A stretch of DNA of 64,000 nucleotides from contig NZ_JAUQSX010000009.1 of the NCBI RefSeq assembly GCF_030581005.1, positions 1 through 64,000 on the forward strand. The letters are read 5' to 3'. Positions 15,870-25,269 of the stretch are shown here, piece by piece. This stretch comes from Hymenobacter mellowenesis (GTDB lineage: Bacteria; Bacteroidota; Bacteroidia; Cytophagales; Hymenobacteraceae). The notes under the pieces were generated by a model. It saw only the letters and a program-made list of their open reading frames with translations. It had not been told where the DNA came from and searched no databases. The translations under genes and the position numbers were made by a program. Position 1 is the stretch's first letter; every line of letters begins with the position of its first letter.

Positions 15870-18422
15870 CTACTCCACCACCACGCGGCGCGTGACGGTG
15901 CCCACGGCATAGCGCACGCGCAGCAGGTACACGCCCACGGGCAGGTTTTCCAGGTCCAGCGTGGTTTCGGTGGCGCCGGCCAGGGGCTGGGTGCGAACCG
16001 GCCGGCCCAGCGCGTCGAGCAGTTCGAGGGCCTGCGGCTGGGCGCTGGCGTCGGGGGCCACGTGCAGGCGGCCGTGGGCCGGTACGGGCCAGGCGGCGGT
16101 GCGCTCGGCCACGGCGGCAGGCGCTTTCACGTGCAGCACGTTGGCGGCCGTGATGCGGGCCACGCCCAGCCGGGGCAGCCCACTCACGGTGGTGAAGGCG
16201 CCGGCGAGCAGAATCGCGCCGTCGGGCTGCACCGCAATGCTGCGCACTTGGCCGTTGGGATTGGCAGTGCTGCCGAACGTGCCGTCCACCAAGCCGTTGT
16301 CGAGCACCCGCGTCAGGTTGTTGTGGGTGGGCGAGGTGGCTTGGCTGAAGTTGCCGCCCACCAGCACCCGGCCGTTGGGCTGAATGGTGAGCACGCGCAC
16401 CGCGCCCGACATGGCCAGGGGGGACGTAAAGCTGGGGTCGAGGGCGCCGGTGGTGGTCAGGCGGGCCACGTTGTAGCGTGGCACCCCGTCAACCTGGCCA
16501 AAGCTGCCGCCCACCAGCAGCTTGCCGTCGGCCTGCTGGGCCAGGGCAAACACGTGGCCAGCGGCCGCCGGCGCGGTAAAGTTGTAGACGGCCGTGTTGT
16601 TGAAGGACGCATCGAGCGCGCCGGTGCTTTCGTAGCGCACCACCCGGAACACCGTAGCGTTGCCCACCCGAAACCGGCCCGACAGCACCACGCGGCCGTC
16701 GGCCTGCACCAGCACCGCGTCGGCGGCGGAGCCGGTGCCCAGCACCGGGTCGTTCACGGCGCGCACAAAGCTGGGGTCTACGGCGCCGGAGGTGGTGAGG
16801 CGGGCCAGGCCGTTGACCGGCGTGCCGTTGGCGGTGCCGCTCAGGCTGCCGGCCACCAGCACCCGGCCATCGGCCTGCAGGGCCAGCCCCGCCACGCTGT
16901 TGACGAAGTAGCCGGGGCCGGTCACAAACGGGGCGAAGGTGGCGTCGGGGCTGCCGCTGGTTTCGTAGCGCAGCACGCTCTCGGCGGTGCCCACCAGCAC
17001 TTTGCCGTTGGGCTGGAGCGCCAGGGTGGTCACCGGGGTGGGCAGCACGCCGGTGGCGGCCCCGAAGGCCGCATCGAGGGCGCCACCGGGCTGCAGCCGC
17101 ACCAGCCGATGCACCGCTTGGCCGTTGATTTCCGTGAAGTCACCCCCGAGCAGCACCTTGCCGTCGGGCTGCAGGGCCAGGGCCGCGGCGGTGCCCCCAA
17201 TCTGGAGGCGGGGCGCAAACGGCGCCTCTACCACGCCGCCCGCCGTGAGGCGCACCAGCGGCTGCTCCACGCCATTGAACGCGCCAAACCCGCCGCCCAC
17301 CAGCAGGGTGCCGTCGGCCTGCAGGCCCATGGTCCAGGGCGCCGTGCTGGGGCCCGTGCCCACCTGGAAGGTGACGTCGGACGTGCCGTCGGTGTTGAGG
17401 CGGGCCACGCGGTTGCCCACGGCGCCGGTGAAGTAGCCGCTCACGATGATTTTGCCGTCGGGCTGCAGCAGCACGGCCGGCTCCGCGGTGTTGGTCGAAA
17501 TGTCGCCGTCGAGGAAGTTCGACGTCACAAAGTTCGGGTCGAGGACCCCGCTGGAAAGCAGGCGCGCTAGGCCCGCGTAGCGCGAGGTGCTGCTCGGCAG
17601 GTTCAGGAACCCGTTGATGAGCACCTTGCCATCGGGCTGCACCACAATGCCTTCGGTGTAGGACGAAACCAGCAGCGGCGAGGTGAACGTGGCATCGACG
17701 CTGCCGTTGGCGTTCAGCCGCACCAGGCCGGCGGCGGGCTGGCCATTGAAGGCATCAAACTCGCCACCCAGCAGAATTTTGCCGTCGACCTGCACCGCTA
17801 CGGAGCCCGGCAAGGCCAGCGGGTCGAACCCGGTGCCCACGTTGAAGGAGTTGTCCACGCTGCCGTTGTTATTCAGCCGCACCACCCCGGCGGCAGCCAC
17901 GCCGTTGTAATGGTCGAAATAGCCGGCCACGATGATTTTACCATCGGGCTGCACCGCATAGAGCTGCCCGAAGCCGGGGCTTCCGTTGAGGGCCGCCCCC
18001 GTGCCCGCCGTGAAGGTGGCATCGGCGGTGCCGTCGGCGTTCAGGCGCAGCAACTCGTTGCGGGTGGTTCTGCCGGCGATAATGGCGCCGCCGCCGGCCA
18101 GCAGGTATTGGCCGGTGGGCAGGCCCAGCACCTGCGACACGCCGCTGACGGCGCCCGTGTTCTGCGAAAAAGCCGCGTCGACCACGCCCGCCGCGTCGAG
18201 CCGCGCAAAGTTGGCGCCGGTGGCCGCCCCGTTGACCCGGGTGAAATAGCCGCCCACCACGCGCTTGCCGTCGGCCTGCTGCGGCCCGAGGAAGTACACC
18301 TGCCCGGTGGTGTAGAGCGAAAGGGGGGAGGTGAAGGTGGGGTCGAGAACCTGGGCGGCGGCCGGCTTCACGGCCGGGGCCACTAGTAGAAAGCCAAGGG
18401 CAAGGAGTCGAAGTGTTTTCAT
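15870..18422 (-). CDS. T9SS-sorted delta-60 repeat protein
   Basis: This 850-residue exported protein has a signal peptide ending near KPAAAQ. The body is more than ten delta-60 repeats, each about 50-55 residues, with the pattern LQPDGKVLLGGDF, then VRLxxxGxxDxxF; the final repeat ends near TTVSGLPRLGVARI. The C-terminus is a T9SS sorting domain (WPVPAHGRLHVAPDA to GVYLLRVRYAVGTVTRRVVVE). Such proteins form beta-propeller-like surface or secreted structures; no enzyme motif is seen. The DNA of the repeats is diverged, so it is not a tandem DNA repeat. Confidence 0.9.
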   Translation of the reverse strand: MKTLRLLALGFLLVAPAVKPAAAQVLDPTFTSPLSLYTTGQVYFLGPQQADGKRVVGGYFTRVNGAATGANFARLDAAGVVDAAFSQNTGAVSGVSQVLGLPTGQYLLAGGGAIIAGRTTRNELLRLNADGTADATFTAGTGAALNGSPGFGQLYAVQPDGKIIVAGYFDHYNGVAAAGVVRLNNNGSVDNSFNVGTGFDPLALPGSVAVQVDGKILLGGEFDAFNGQPAAGLVRLNANGSVDATFTSPLLVSSYTEGIVVQPDGKVLINGFLNLPSSTSRYAGLARLLSSGVLDPNFVTSNFLDGDISTNTAEPAVLLQPDGKIIVSGYFTGAVGNRVARLNTDGTSDVTFQVGTGPSTAPWTMGLQADGTLLVGGGFGAFNGVEQPLVRLTAGGVVEAPFAPRLQIGGTAAALALQPDGKVLLGGDFTEINGQAVHRLVRLQPGGALDAAFGAATGVLPTPVTTLALQPNGKVLVGTAESVLRYETSGSPDATFAPFVTGPGYFVNSVAGLALQADGRVLVAGSLSGTANGTPVNGLARLTTSGAVDPSFVRAVNDPVLGTGSAADAVLVQADGRVVLSGRFRVGNATVFRVVRYESTGALDASFNNTAVYNFTAPAAAGHVFALAQQADGKLLVGGSFGQVDGVPRYNVARLTTTGALDPSFTSPLAMSGAVRVLTIQPNGRVLVGGNFSQATSPTHNNLTRVLDNGLVDGTFGSTANPNGQVRSIAVQPDGAILLAGAFTTVSGLPRLGVARITAANVLHVKAPAAVAERTAAWPVPAHGRLHVAPDASAQPQALELLDALGRPVRTQPLAGATETTLDLENLPVGVYLLRVRYAVGTVTRRVVVE

Positions 18423-18502
18423 GAGCGCATGAGGGCTGATAGATAGAAAAGGTTGTCCGGGCCAGCTTTAATAATTGCGACTGGCGGAGAAAGAAAAGGG
18501 TT

Positions 18503-19423
18503 TCAACTACTTTTCTTGGGCCACAGCACCGAGGCCAGCACGCTCAGCGCCAGCAATCCGCCCACAATTCCCAGCGCGTAAGGCATGGGGATGGGTAGGA
18601 TTTCCTCCAGCAGAATTTTGGCCCCGATGAACACGAGAATCAGCGCCAGGCCGTAGTGCAGGTAATGGAACAGGCGCATCATGCTGGCCAGGGCAAAATA
18701 CATGGCCCGCAGGCCCAGCAGGGCAAACACGTTGGAGGTGAACACAATGAATGTGTCGCGCGTGATGGCCAGAATGGCCGGAATAGAATCGGCCGCGAAC
18801 ACCACGTCGGTGGTTTCGACCATCACCAGTACCACAAAAAGCGGCGTGGCAAAGCGCAGGCCGTCTTTCTTGATGAAAAACCGACCGCCCTCCATTTGCC
18901 GGGTGATGGGGAGGTGGCGGCTGAGGAAGCGCACCACGGGGTTGTTTTCGGGGTCGATTTCGGGCGTGTCGCCCGCCACCCCCATCCGAATGCCCGTGTA
19001 CACCAGAAACGCGCCCAGCAGGTAGAGCAGTAAGTGGAATTTGGCCAGCAGCGCCCCCCCAATCAGAATAAATACCGCCCGCAGAATGAGCGCGCCCAGC
19101 ACGCCCCAGAACAGAATGCGATGCTGGTACTGGCCCGGTACTTTGAAGTAATTGAAAATGAGTAGGAAGACAAATAGGTTGTCGACGCTCAACGCCTTTT
19201 CTACCAGGTAGCCAGTCAGCCATTGCAGGCCTGCCTGGTGGCCCATGGTGCGGTACACCAGCAGGTTGAAGCCCAGCGACAGCGCCACCCAGAAAGCGCT
19301 CCAGCCCAGCGCCTCGCGCAGCCTGATTTCGTGGGCCTTGCGGTTGAATACCAACAAGTCAAGCAGCAGCAGCCCGACCACGAAAGCCACGAAGGCGAGC
19401 CAGAAGAGGGGAGTGTTTTCCAT
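18503..19423 (-). CDS. TerC/Alx family membrane protein
   Basis: This 306-residue integral membrane protein has about eight helices and the TerC family signatures EKALSVDNLFVFLLIFNYF and ETTDVVFAADSIPAILAITR, whose acidic residues lie in membrane segments. Family members act in metal handling (Mn2+ export by Alx, metal loading of exoenzymes by TerC). ATG at 19423 (MENTPLFWL) is chosen over an upstream in-frame start that would overlap the neighbouring aldo/keto reductase gene. No yybP-ykoY riboswitch structure is evident in the short upstream region. Confidence 0.9.
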   Translation of the reverse strand: MENTPLFWLAFVAFVVGLLLLDLLVFNRKAHEIRLREALGWSAFWVALSLGFNLLVYRTMGHQAGLQWLTGYLVEKALSVDNLFVFLLIFNYFKVPGQYQHRILFWGVLGALILRAVFILIGGALLAKFHLLLYLLGAFLVYTGIRMGVAGDTPEIDPENNPVVRFLSRHLPITRQMEGGRFFIKKDGLRFATPLFVVLVMVETTDVVFAADSIPAILAITRDTFIVFTSNVFALLGLRAMYFALASMMRLFHYLHYGLALILVFIGAKILLEEILPIPMPYALGIVGGLLALSVLASVLWPKKSS

Positions 19424-19502
19424 GCCAATGGGCAAGATACGCCGGTAGAGGGCATGCCCCGGCCCCGGCCCGGCCGCCTGCCAGCGCCTGCCCAAACGGC
19501 TG

Positions 19503-20552
19503 CTACTGCCAGCCCTGCACCGAGTGGCCCCCAAAAATCCCCTTGTTCACGGCCGGCGTGAAAATGGGATACGGAAACACCGCTTCCGGCGCGCTGGCCT
19601 CGCTCAAGGCCCGCAGGTGCTCGGGGCTGAGCGTGAGGGATAGCGCCGCCAGGCTGTCGCGCAGCTGCGCCACCCGGCTGGCGCCCACAATGGGCGCGCT
19701 CATGCCGGGCTGCGCCAGCACCCAGGCCAGCGTTACCTGCGCCAGCGGGTGCCCAGCCTGCGCCGCCACTGCTTGCAAAGCCTCCAGAATGCGCCAGTTG
19801 CGGTCCGTGAACAGCGTGTTGCCGAACGGATTGGGTCCGCTGAGGCGGCCTTCGCCGGTAGCCCCGGCGTCGGCGCGCTGGTACTTGCCGGCCAGGAAAC
19901 CGGCCGCCAGCGGGCTCCAGGGCGTGATGCCCAGGCCGAATTCGCGGGCCAGCGGCACGTATTCGTGCTCAATGTTGCGCTCCACCAGCGAGTAGGCCAG
20001 CTGCATGGCAGTGGGGCCCGGCACGCCGTGCGCCGCGGCCAGCGTAGCAGCCTTGGCCGTGTACCAGGCAGGCATGTCGGAAAAGCCGAAGTAGCGGATT
20101 TTGCCGGCGCGCACCAGGTCGCCCAGCGTTTGGAGCACTTCCTCGGCGGGCGTCACCATATCGTAGGCGTGCAGCCAGTAGAGGTCCACGTAGTCGGTGC
20201 GGAGCCGGCGCAACGAGCCTTCGAGCGCCCGGTAGATGTTTTTGCGGCCATTGCCGCCCGCATTGGGATTGCCGGGGCCGCCGTTGAAGCCGAACTTGGT
20301 GGCCAGCACCACCTGGTCGCGCAGGCCGCGGTCGGCAATGTACTGGCCCACTAGCTCCTCGCTGCGCCCGCCGGCGTACACGTCGGCGGTGTCGACAAAA
20401 TTGCCGCCCGCTTCCACGTAAGCGTTGAAAATGGCCTTCGAAACATCGTCGGGCGAGCCCCAGCGCGGGGTGCCAAAGGTCATGGTGCCGAGGGCCAGGG
20501 GGCTGACCACCAGGCCGGAACGGCCGAGGGTGCGGTATGCGGTGAGGGACAT
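19503..20552 (-). CDS. Aldo/keto reductase
   Basis: This 349-residue NADPH-dependent oxidoreductase has a TIM barrel. The start MSLTAYRTLGRSGLVVSPL is typical. The catalytic tetrad can be read as D in FVDTADVY, the following Y, K in LATKFGF and H in LYWLHAYD. The C-terminal cofactor-loop region is PIVGASRVAQLRDSL. The sequence is closest to the YajO/YghZ-like group that reduces aldehydes. The substrate is unknown. It is on the same strand as TerC, 79 bases upstream of it. Confidence 0.9.
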   Translation of the reverse strand: MSLTAYRTLGRSGLVVSPLALGTMTFGTPRWGSPDDVSKAIFNAYVEAGGNFVDTADVYAGGRSEELVGQYIADRGLRDQVVLATKFGFNGGPGNPNAGGNGRKNIYRALEGSLRRLRTDYVDLYWLHAYDMVTPAEEVLQTLGDLVRAGKIRYFGFSDMPAWYTAKAATLAAAHGVPGPTAMQLAYSLVERNIEHEYVPLAREFGLGITPWSPLAAGFLAGKYQRADAGATGEGRLSGPNPFGNTLFTDRNWRILEALQAVAAQAGHPLAQVTLAWVLAQPGMSAPIVGASRVAQLRDSLAALSLTLSPEHLRALSEASAPEAVFPYPIFTPAVNKGIFGGHSVQGWQ

Positions 20553-20689
20553 AAAGCGTCGAATGTTGGAGGAAATAAGGCTGTGCCGATTAGAACAGCC
20601 ATTGTCCCACAAAAGTCTGGTCTTCAGTCCAGAACCAAGCTACACAAACCGCCGATTCTGCAACACAAAACGCGTCGGCCGCCGCCGCG

Positions 20690-21433
20690 CTAGCTTCCGG
20701 CCGCCGGTTTCAGCGGGTGTACCCAGCTGCTTATCTTCATCTGCAGCACGCCGATAAAAGCCTCCTGCACAATGCCTTTCGACATTTTGGAGGTGCCCCG
20801 GGTGCGGTCGGTGAAGATGATGGGCACTTCCTTGATGCGAAAGCCCAGTTGGTAGGCCAGCCACTTCATTTCAATCTGGAAGGCGTAGCCCACGAAGTGG
20901 ATTTTCTCCAGCTCGATGGCCCGCAGCACCCGCGCCGTGTAGCACTTGAAGCCCGCCGTGGCGTCGCGGATGGGCATGCCCGTGACCAGGCGCACGTACC
21001 ACGAGGCGAAGTACGACATCAGCACCCGCGACATGGGCCAGTTCACCACGTTCACGCCCTGAATGTAGCGCGAGCCAATGGCCACGTCGTAGCCCTCCTG
21101 AGCGCAGGCGTCGTGCAGGCGCAGCAGGTCGTCGGGGTTGTGCGAGAAGTCGGCGTCCATCTCGAAGATGTACTCGTAGCCGTGGGCCAGCGCCCACCGG
21201 AAGCCGTGGATGTAGGCGGTGCCCAGGCCCTGCTTGCCCGCGCGCTCCTCCAAAAACAGCCGCCCGGGAAACGTCGCCTGCAAGCCCCGCACAATGGCGG
21301 CCGTGCCGTCGGGCGAGCCGTCGTCGATGATGAGCACGTCGAAAGCCCGCGGCAACGACATCACCTTGCGGATTATCAGCTCCGCATTTTCGCGTTCGTT
21401 GTACGTAGGAATTAGGACGAGGCCTTCGCTCAT
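20690..21433 (-). CDS. Polyprenol monophosphomannose synthase-like GT2
   Basis: This 247-residue GT2 enzyme has LVLIPTYNERENAELII at the N-terminus, IIDDGSPDGTAAIV, the metal motif FEMDADFSHNPDDLLRL and the distal VPIIFTDRTRGTSKMSKGI, all characteristic of Dpm1/Ppm1-type enzymes. It lacks the C-terminal helices of the GtrB type. It is predicted to transfer mannose (or a related sugar) from GDP-mannose to polyprenyl phosphate at the inner membrane; this product may supply periplasmic glycosylation such as Bacteroidota O-glycosylation. An exact promoter element lies upstream. Confidence 0.9.
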   Translation of the reverse strand: MSEGLVLIPTYNERENAELIIRKVMSLPRAFDVLIIDDGSPDGTAAIVRGLQATFPGRLFLEERAGKQGLGTAYIHGFRWALAHGYEYIFEMDADFSHNPDDLLRLHDACAQEGYDVAIGSRYIQGVNVVNWPMSRVLMSYFASWYVRLVTGMPIRDATAGFKCYTARVLRAIELEKIHFVGYAFQIEMKWLAYQLGFRIKEVPIIFTDRTRGTSKMSKGIVQEAFIGVLQMKISSWVHPLKPAAGS

Positions 21434-21450
21434 GGACGGTAATCTTGCAT

Positions 21451-21458
21451 CAAAGATA
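21451..21458 (-). promoter_or_regulatory. TAnnTTTG promoter element for the Ppm1-like gene
   Basis: The minus strand reads TATCTTTG 17 bases before the ATG at 21433, predicting a leader of about 10 bases. No clear -33 box. Confidence 0.55.
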
Positions 21459-21567
21459 GGGTTTCGCGGTGCGAAGCTGCACGCATACACAGCGCTCTGA
21501 GCGGCTTTTTTGCCGACTAATAAAAATATTCAGATACCCTTAATCATGCAACGCTGCTAGCAAGTGG

Positions 21568-22917
21568 CTATTGCTCAGCTGCCAGCGCTTCGGCCGTGCG
21601 CCGGGCGTGCCGAATGCAGTCGGGCACGCTCACGCCGGCGCGCCAGTTGGCCACGGCTACAATCTTATCGGCTTCCAGCATTGCCGCGGCTTCGTGCGCG
21701 CCCACTATCTGCGCGTCGAACTGCGGAATGCTGCGCGGCCACACGTAGCGCCCCTGCCAGCGCGGTCCCGCAGTGATGCCGTAAAAGCGGCCCAGCTCCG
21801 AGTCGACGGCGGGCTTTTGCCACTCCTCGGGCTGCACGGCGGCCTCTTCGTGCTGGGTGCCGCCCACAAACGTGGTGAACAGCACCTGCCCGGCCGGCAC
21901 CCGATTGGGGTAAATGCTGCTGGTCCACACGGAGCCGGCCGTGTAAGTGCCCCCCACCTTGGGGTGCAGCGCCCCGAAACCGTTGAGCGGGTGCGCCACC
22001 GCCGCCCGGTCGTAGGCCGTGAATACCACGCTCATGGGCGGGTAGTGCACGGCGGCCAGCGCGGCCGCGGCCGCGGCAAACAGGGGCTCCAGCAGCGGCG
22101 CGGCGGCGTAGGTGGGCAGGGCCAGGGCCAGATGCGAGTAGCCGGGGGCCGCTTCCGGGCCGCGCGCCCCCCGCAGCTCCAGCTGGTAGGTGCCGTCGGT
22201 GGCGCGCGAAAGGGCCGTCACGGCCGTGCTGGTCTGGCAGTGGGCGAGCCGGGCCGCCAGGGTGTCGGTGAGGGTTTGGATGCCGTTTTTGAGCGTGACG
22301 ATGCGGCGGCGGCCCACGCCTTTGCCTTGGCCTTTGGCGGTTTTCATCAGCCCGCGCAGCACCGAGCCGTGTTGCTGCTCCAGGGCCGAGAGTTGCGGAA
22401 AGGTTTTGTGCAGCAGCAGCTGGTCGGGGTCGCCGGCGTAGATGCCGGCCACGAAGGGGCTGACGGCAAAGTCCACGACTTCGCTGCCGAAGCGGCGGCG
22501 GAAAAAGCTGCCCACGGTTTCGGTGAGGTCGAGGGGCGCGGCGGGCTGGCGGAATTCTTTGAAAAGCCGCAGCTTGGTCTTCAGACTAAAAAAGCCGTTG
22601 GTGAGCAGGCCCGGGGGCGAGCTGGGCAATATCTGGTAGCGGGCATCGCGCAGCACGTAGCGGTGCTGGCTCACGGCGGCAGCGTCTTGAATCTGGTCGC
22701 TGAGGCCGAGGTCGGCCAGCAGTTCTTCCAACTCGGGGCTCAGATGCAGCGAGTTGGGGCCGGTTTCGAGCAGGTAGCCTTCCGGCGTGGCCCAGGTGCG
22801 CAGGTTGCCACCGGGCCGCTCGTCGGCCTCAAACAGGTCGTAGGAAACGCCCGCTTTTTGCAGGTGCCAGGCCAGGGTGAGGCCGCTGATGCCGCCGCCG
22901 ATAATCGCAATTTTCAT
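21568..22917 (-). CDS. hemG: Protoporphyrinogen oxidase (oxygen-dependent type)
   Basis: This 449-residue flavoenzyme oxidises protoporphyrinogen IX to protoporphyrin IX in haem synthesis. The N-terminal IIGGGISGLTLAWHLQ is the FAD-binding fold, followed by DLFEADERPGGNLRTW and ETGPNSLHLSPEL. The C-terminal FAD segment (ADKIVAVANWRAGVSVPDCIRHAR) closes the family pattern. It resembles the HemY/PPOX type; Bacteroidota annotations commonly use hemG for it. It diverges from the GmhB-like gene with 119 bases between starts. Confidence 0.9.
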   Translation of the reverse strand: MKIAIIGGGISGLTLAWHLQKAGVSYDLFEADERPGGNLRTWATPEGYLLETGPNSLHLSPELEELLADLGLSDQIQDAAAVSQHRYVLRDARYQILPSSPPGLLTNGFFSLKTKLRLFKEFRQPAAPLDLTETVGSFFRRRFGSEVVDFAVSPFVAGIYAGDPDQLLLHKTFPQLSALEQQHGSVLRGLMKTAKGQGKGVGRRRIVTLKNGIQTLTDTLAARLAHCQTSTAVTALSRATDGTYQLELRGARGPEAAPGYSHLALALPTYAAAPLLEPLFAAAAAALAAVHYPPMSVVFTAYDRAAVAHPLNGFGALHPKVGGTYTAGSVWTSSIYPNRVPAGQVLFTTFVGGTQHEEAAVQPEEWQKPAVDSELGRFYGITAGPRWQGRYVWPRSIPQFDAQIVGAHEAAAMLEADKIVAVANWRAGVSVPDCIRHARRTAEALAAEQ

Positions 22918-23036
22918 AAAATGGCTGTAGCGCGAACGTCTGCTTCGCCGACCTTCGGTGGTAGTTAGCGCCCCGACAACGTTACGGGGCGTGCGGGGAT
23001 GCGAACCACAAAGGTCGTCCTACTTTCTTTGTTCCA

Positions 23037-23549
23037 ATGATAACCAAAAATAAAGCTGTTTTTCTGGACCGCGACGGCGTGCTGAACCAGGAAATGGGCA
23101 CCTACGTGTGGCAGCCCGAGCAATTTCACATCCTCCCCGGCGTGCCCGAAAGCCTGGCCCGCCTCAAAGCCGCCGGCTACCTGCTCATCGTCGTCACCAA
23201 CCAGGCCGGCATCGCCAAAAAACTCTACACCGCCGCCGACGTGCGCGCCTGCCACGCCAAGCTGCAAAGTGCCTGCGGCGGCCTCATCGACGCCCTCTAT
23301 TTCGCCGATGCCCACCCCAGCGTGAGCGAGTCCATCCTGCGTAAACCCAACTCCGGCATGCTGGAAAAAGCCATTGCCCGCTTTCGTCTCGACGCGGCGC
23401 AGTGCTGGCTGGTGGGCGACCGGCTGCGCGACATGGAAGCCGGCGCCGCGGTGGGCGTGCGCGGCATTCTGGTGGGGGAGGAGGAAGCTGGTTTTGCGCC
23501 GCACGTGGCGGATTTGCGGGCGGCCACGGCTGTTATCTTGGGCCAATGA
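23037..23549 (+). CDS. HAD-IIIA phosphatase, GmhB-like
   Basis: This 170-residue HAD enzyme carries AVFLDRDGVLNQE (nucleophile and acid Asp), VVTNQAG, the RKPNSGMLEKAI lysine motif and LVGDRLRDMEAG. These define the D,D-heptose 1,7-bisphosphate 7-phosphatase/histidinol-phosphatase group. The Cys/His zinc loop that normally precedes the RKP motif in GmhB is absent: the segment ADAHPSVSESILRKP has no cysteine. It may therefore act on another phosphate ester, although a GT9 heptosyltransferase-like gene is 14 kb away. It overlaps the next gene by ATGA. Confidence 0.8.
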   Translation: MITKNKAVFLDRDGVLNQEMGTYVWQPEQFHILPGVPESLARLKAAGYLLIVVTNQAGIAKKLYTAADVRACHAKLQSACGGLIDALYFADAHPSVSESILRKPNSGMLEKAIARFRLDAAQCWLVGDRLRDMEAGAAVGVRGILVGEEEAGFAPHVADLRAATAVILGQ

Positions 23550-23977
23550 CAAGCACTGATAAAAAGCCGGGCTGGGTAGCAAAAAACCGCAATACCTTGT
23601 TTCTGATGGCGTGCGTGGTGCTGGGGCAAGTGGTTTTTTACTTCACCACCACGGCTAGTAAAAAGAATGAAGCTGAGCGATACAAAGACCTGCAATTAGC
23701 GGGCCGCGTGGCCAAAATACTGTCTTATTCGCACGGCATTCAGCGGGTGAAGCTGGCCACCGGCGAAACAAAAGGCCTGGCGCTAATCGGCTTGGCGCAG
23801 AGCTACGTGCAGGCCGGTGATTCGCTGGTGAAGGCAGCCGACAGCGAGGATATTACTGTTTATCGCTCCTTTCCAGCCTACACGGAGGTATCGGTTTTCG
23901 GTCCGGGGCGCCTTGAGAAGCCCGGAGCCGCCGAATACACCGGGCTCATCAGGCGCTACCAAATCAAAAAGCCATAA
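23546..23977 (+). CDS. Single-pass membrane protein of unknown function
   Basis: This 143-residue protein starts at ATG 23546, inside the last codons of the GmhB-like gene (4-base overlap), so translation is probably coupled. A helix near residues 17-35 (TLFLMACVVLGQVVFYF) follows a short basic N-terminus. The rest is a soluble domain with GIQRVKLATGETKGLALIG and SEDITVYRSFPAYTEVSVFG, likely outside the cytoplasm. No family recognised. Confidence 0.7.
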   Translation: MTSTDKKPGWVAKNRNTLFLMACVVLGQVVFYFTTTASKKNEAERYKDLQLAGRVAKILSYSHGIQRVKLATGETKGLALIGLAQSYVQAGDSLVKAADSEDITVYRSFPAYTEVSVFGPGRLEKPGAAEYTGLIRRYQIKKP

Positions 23978-24085
23978 AAAAGCTCGCCTCCTACGTGGGA
24001 AAGCCCGGCCAATAAGCATTCCCAAGCTTTGGCGCTGTAATTTCGACTCGCTTCTTTTCCTGAATACAGCCAATTATCTACGCAC

Positions 24086-25159
24086 ATGACAAAGCTTTCC
24101 GCGCTGGCCGTTGGCGCACTCCTTCTGCTTGGGCTCAACGCCTGCAAAAAAGAAAAGGAAACCCCCGCCGACCCCGAAATCGTGTACACCAAAGTCAGCA
24201 CCCTGGCCGGCAACGGAACTTTCGGCTTTGTTGATGGTGCCGGGACCGCCGCGCAGTTCAATGGCCCCGATGGCGTGGCTGTGGACGGGCAAGGCAACGT
24301 GTACGTGGCCGACAATGCGAACTCCAGCATTCGCAAGATTACCCCCACCGGCGTGGTGACCACCCTGGCCGGCAACGGGACCAGCGGCTTTGCCGATGGC
24401 CCGCTCGCTGCCGCGCGTTTCTACGGCCCCGGTGATGTGGCTTTCGATGGCCAGGGCAACCTCTATGTGGCAGATTACGACAACCAGCGCATCCGTAAAA
24501 TCACGCCCGGTGGTATCGTGAGCACGTTGGCTGGCTCTGGCACCACCGGTTTTGCCGACGGCCCGGGCACGTCCGCGCACTTCAATGGCCCCTACGGCTT
24601 GGCCGTGGATGGCCAGGGCGTGGTGTACGTGTCCGATTTCGAGAACAACCGGATACGCAAGGTGCTGCCCAACGGCACCGTGAGCACGCTGGCCGGCACG
24701 GGCGGGCGCGGCTCGGTCGATGGCCCGGGCAGCAGCGCCCAGATTGCTAACCCGGAAGGCTTAGCCCTCGATGGCCAGGGCAACCTATACGTGTCCGAAT
24801 TTGGCGGGCATCGCATCCGCAAAATCACCCCCAACGGCACCGTGAGCACGCTGGCCGGCACGGGCACGAAAGGCTTTGCAGATGGCCCAGGAAACATGGC
24901 GCAATTCTTCGCGCCCACCGGCATCACCATCGACGCCCATGGTGACTTGCTCGTGGCCGAAATCGGTAATCACTGCATCCGCAAAGTGACGCCGGCTGGT
25001 GTGGTCACCACCGTGGCCGGCACCCGCGCGATGGGTTTTGTCGATGGCGCCGCCGGCACGGCGCAGTTCCAGTCGCCGTCGGGCATCGCCGCTGGCCCCA
25101 GGGGCGTGCTTTACCTCACCGAATACGGGGACCGCATTCGGAAAATCACCGCCGAGTAG
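24086..25159 (+). CDS. NHL-repeat lipoprotein
   Basis: This 357-residue lipoprotein has a signal peptide with lipobox GLNAC followed by KKEKE. Six repeats of about 54 residues follow, each with STLAGxGxxGFxDG, a region like AQFNGPxGVAVDGQGNVYVAD and IRKITPxG. These are NHL repeats that should close a six-bladed beta-propeller. Propellers of this kind bind ligands or act as surface scaffolds; no catalytic motif is visible. It is exported and anchored in a membrane, likely the outer. A terminator follows at 25214-25251. Confidence 0.9.
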   Translation: MTKLSALAVGALLLLGLNACKKEKETPADPEIVYTKVSTLAGNGTFGFVDGAGTAAQFNGPDGVAVDGQGNVYVADNANSSIRKITPTGVVTTLAGNGTSGFADGPLAAARFYGPGDVAFDGQGNLYVADYDNQRIRKITPGGIVSTLAGSGTTGFADGPGTSAHFNGPYGLAVDGQGVVYVSDFENNRIRKVLPNGTVSTLAGTGGRGSVDGPGSSAQIANPEGLALDGQGNLYVSEFGGHRIRKITPNGTVSTLAGTGTKGFADGPGNMAQFFAPTGITIDAHGDLLVAEIGNHCIRKVTPAGVVTTVAGTRAMGFVDGAAGTAQFQSPSGIAAGPRGVLYLTEYGDRIRKITAE

Positions 25160-25213
25160 CCGGATTGCCGGCGCCTGCTGGTTTTTTAAAATCAGCGAAA
25201 ATCAATGCCTCAG

Positions 25214-25251
25214 AAAAAGGCCGGCCTCCCACGTGGGAAGCCGGCCTTTTT
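25214..25251. terminator. Intrinsic terminator after the NHL lipoprotein gene
   Basis: The stem AAAAAGGCCGGC pairs with GCCGGCCTTTTT, with a further inner CCCACGTGGG palindrome. It is symmetric enough to act in both directions between the NHL gene and the convergent small lipoprotein gene. Confidence 0.8.
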
Positions 25252-25269
25252 ATTTCAAAACCAATAAAC

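Noticed and set aside
15828..17570. A 580-codon plus-strand frame opposite the delta-60 gene
   Set aside because: It mirrors the repeats of the real gene and reads GGAGQ/AVGLQ-rich nonsense.
15870..18422. DNA tandem repeat array in the delta-60 gene
   Set aside because: Repeats are clear only in protein; the DNA has diverged too much to count as a tandem DNA repeat.
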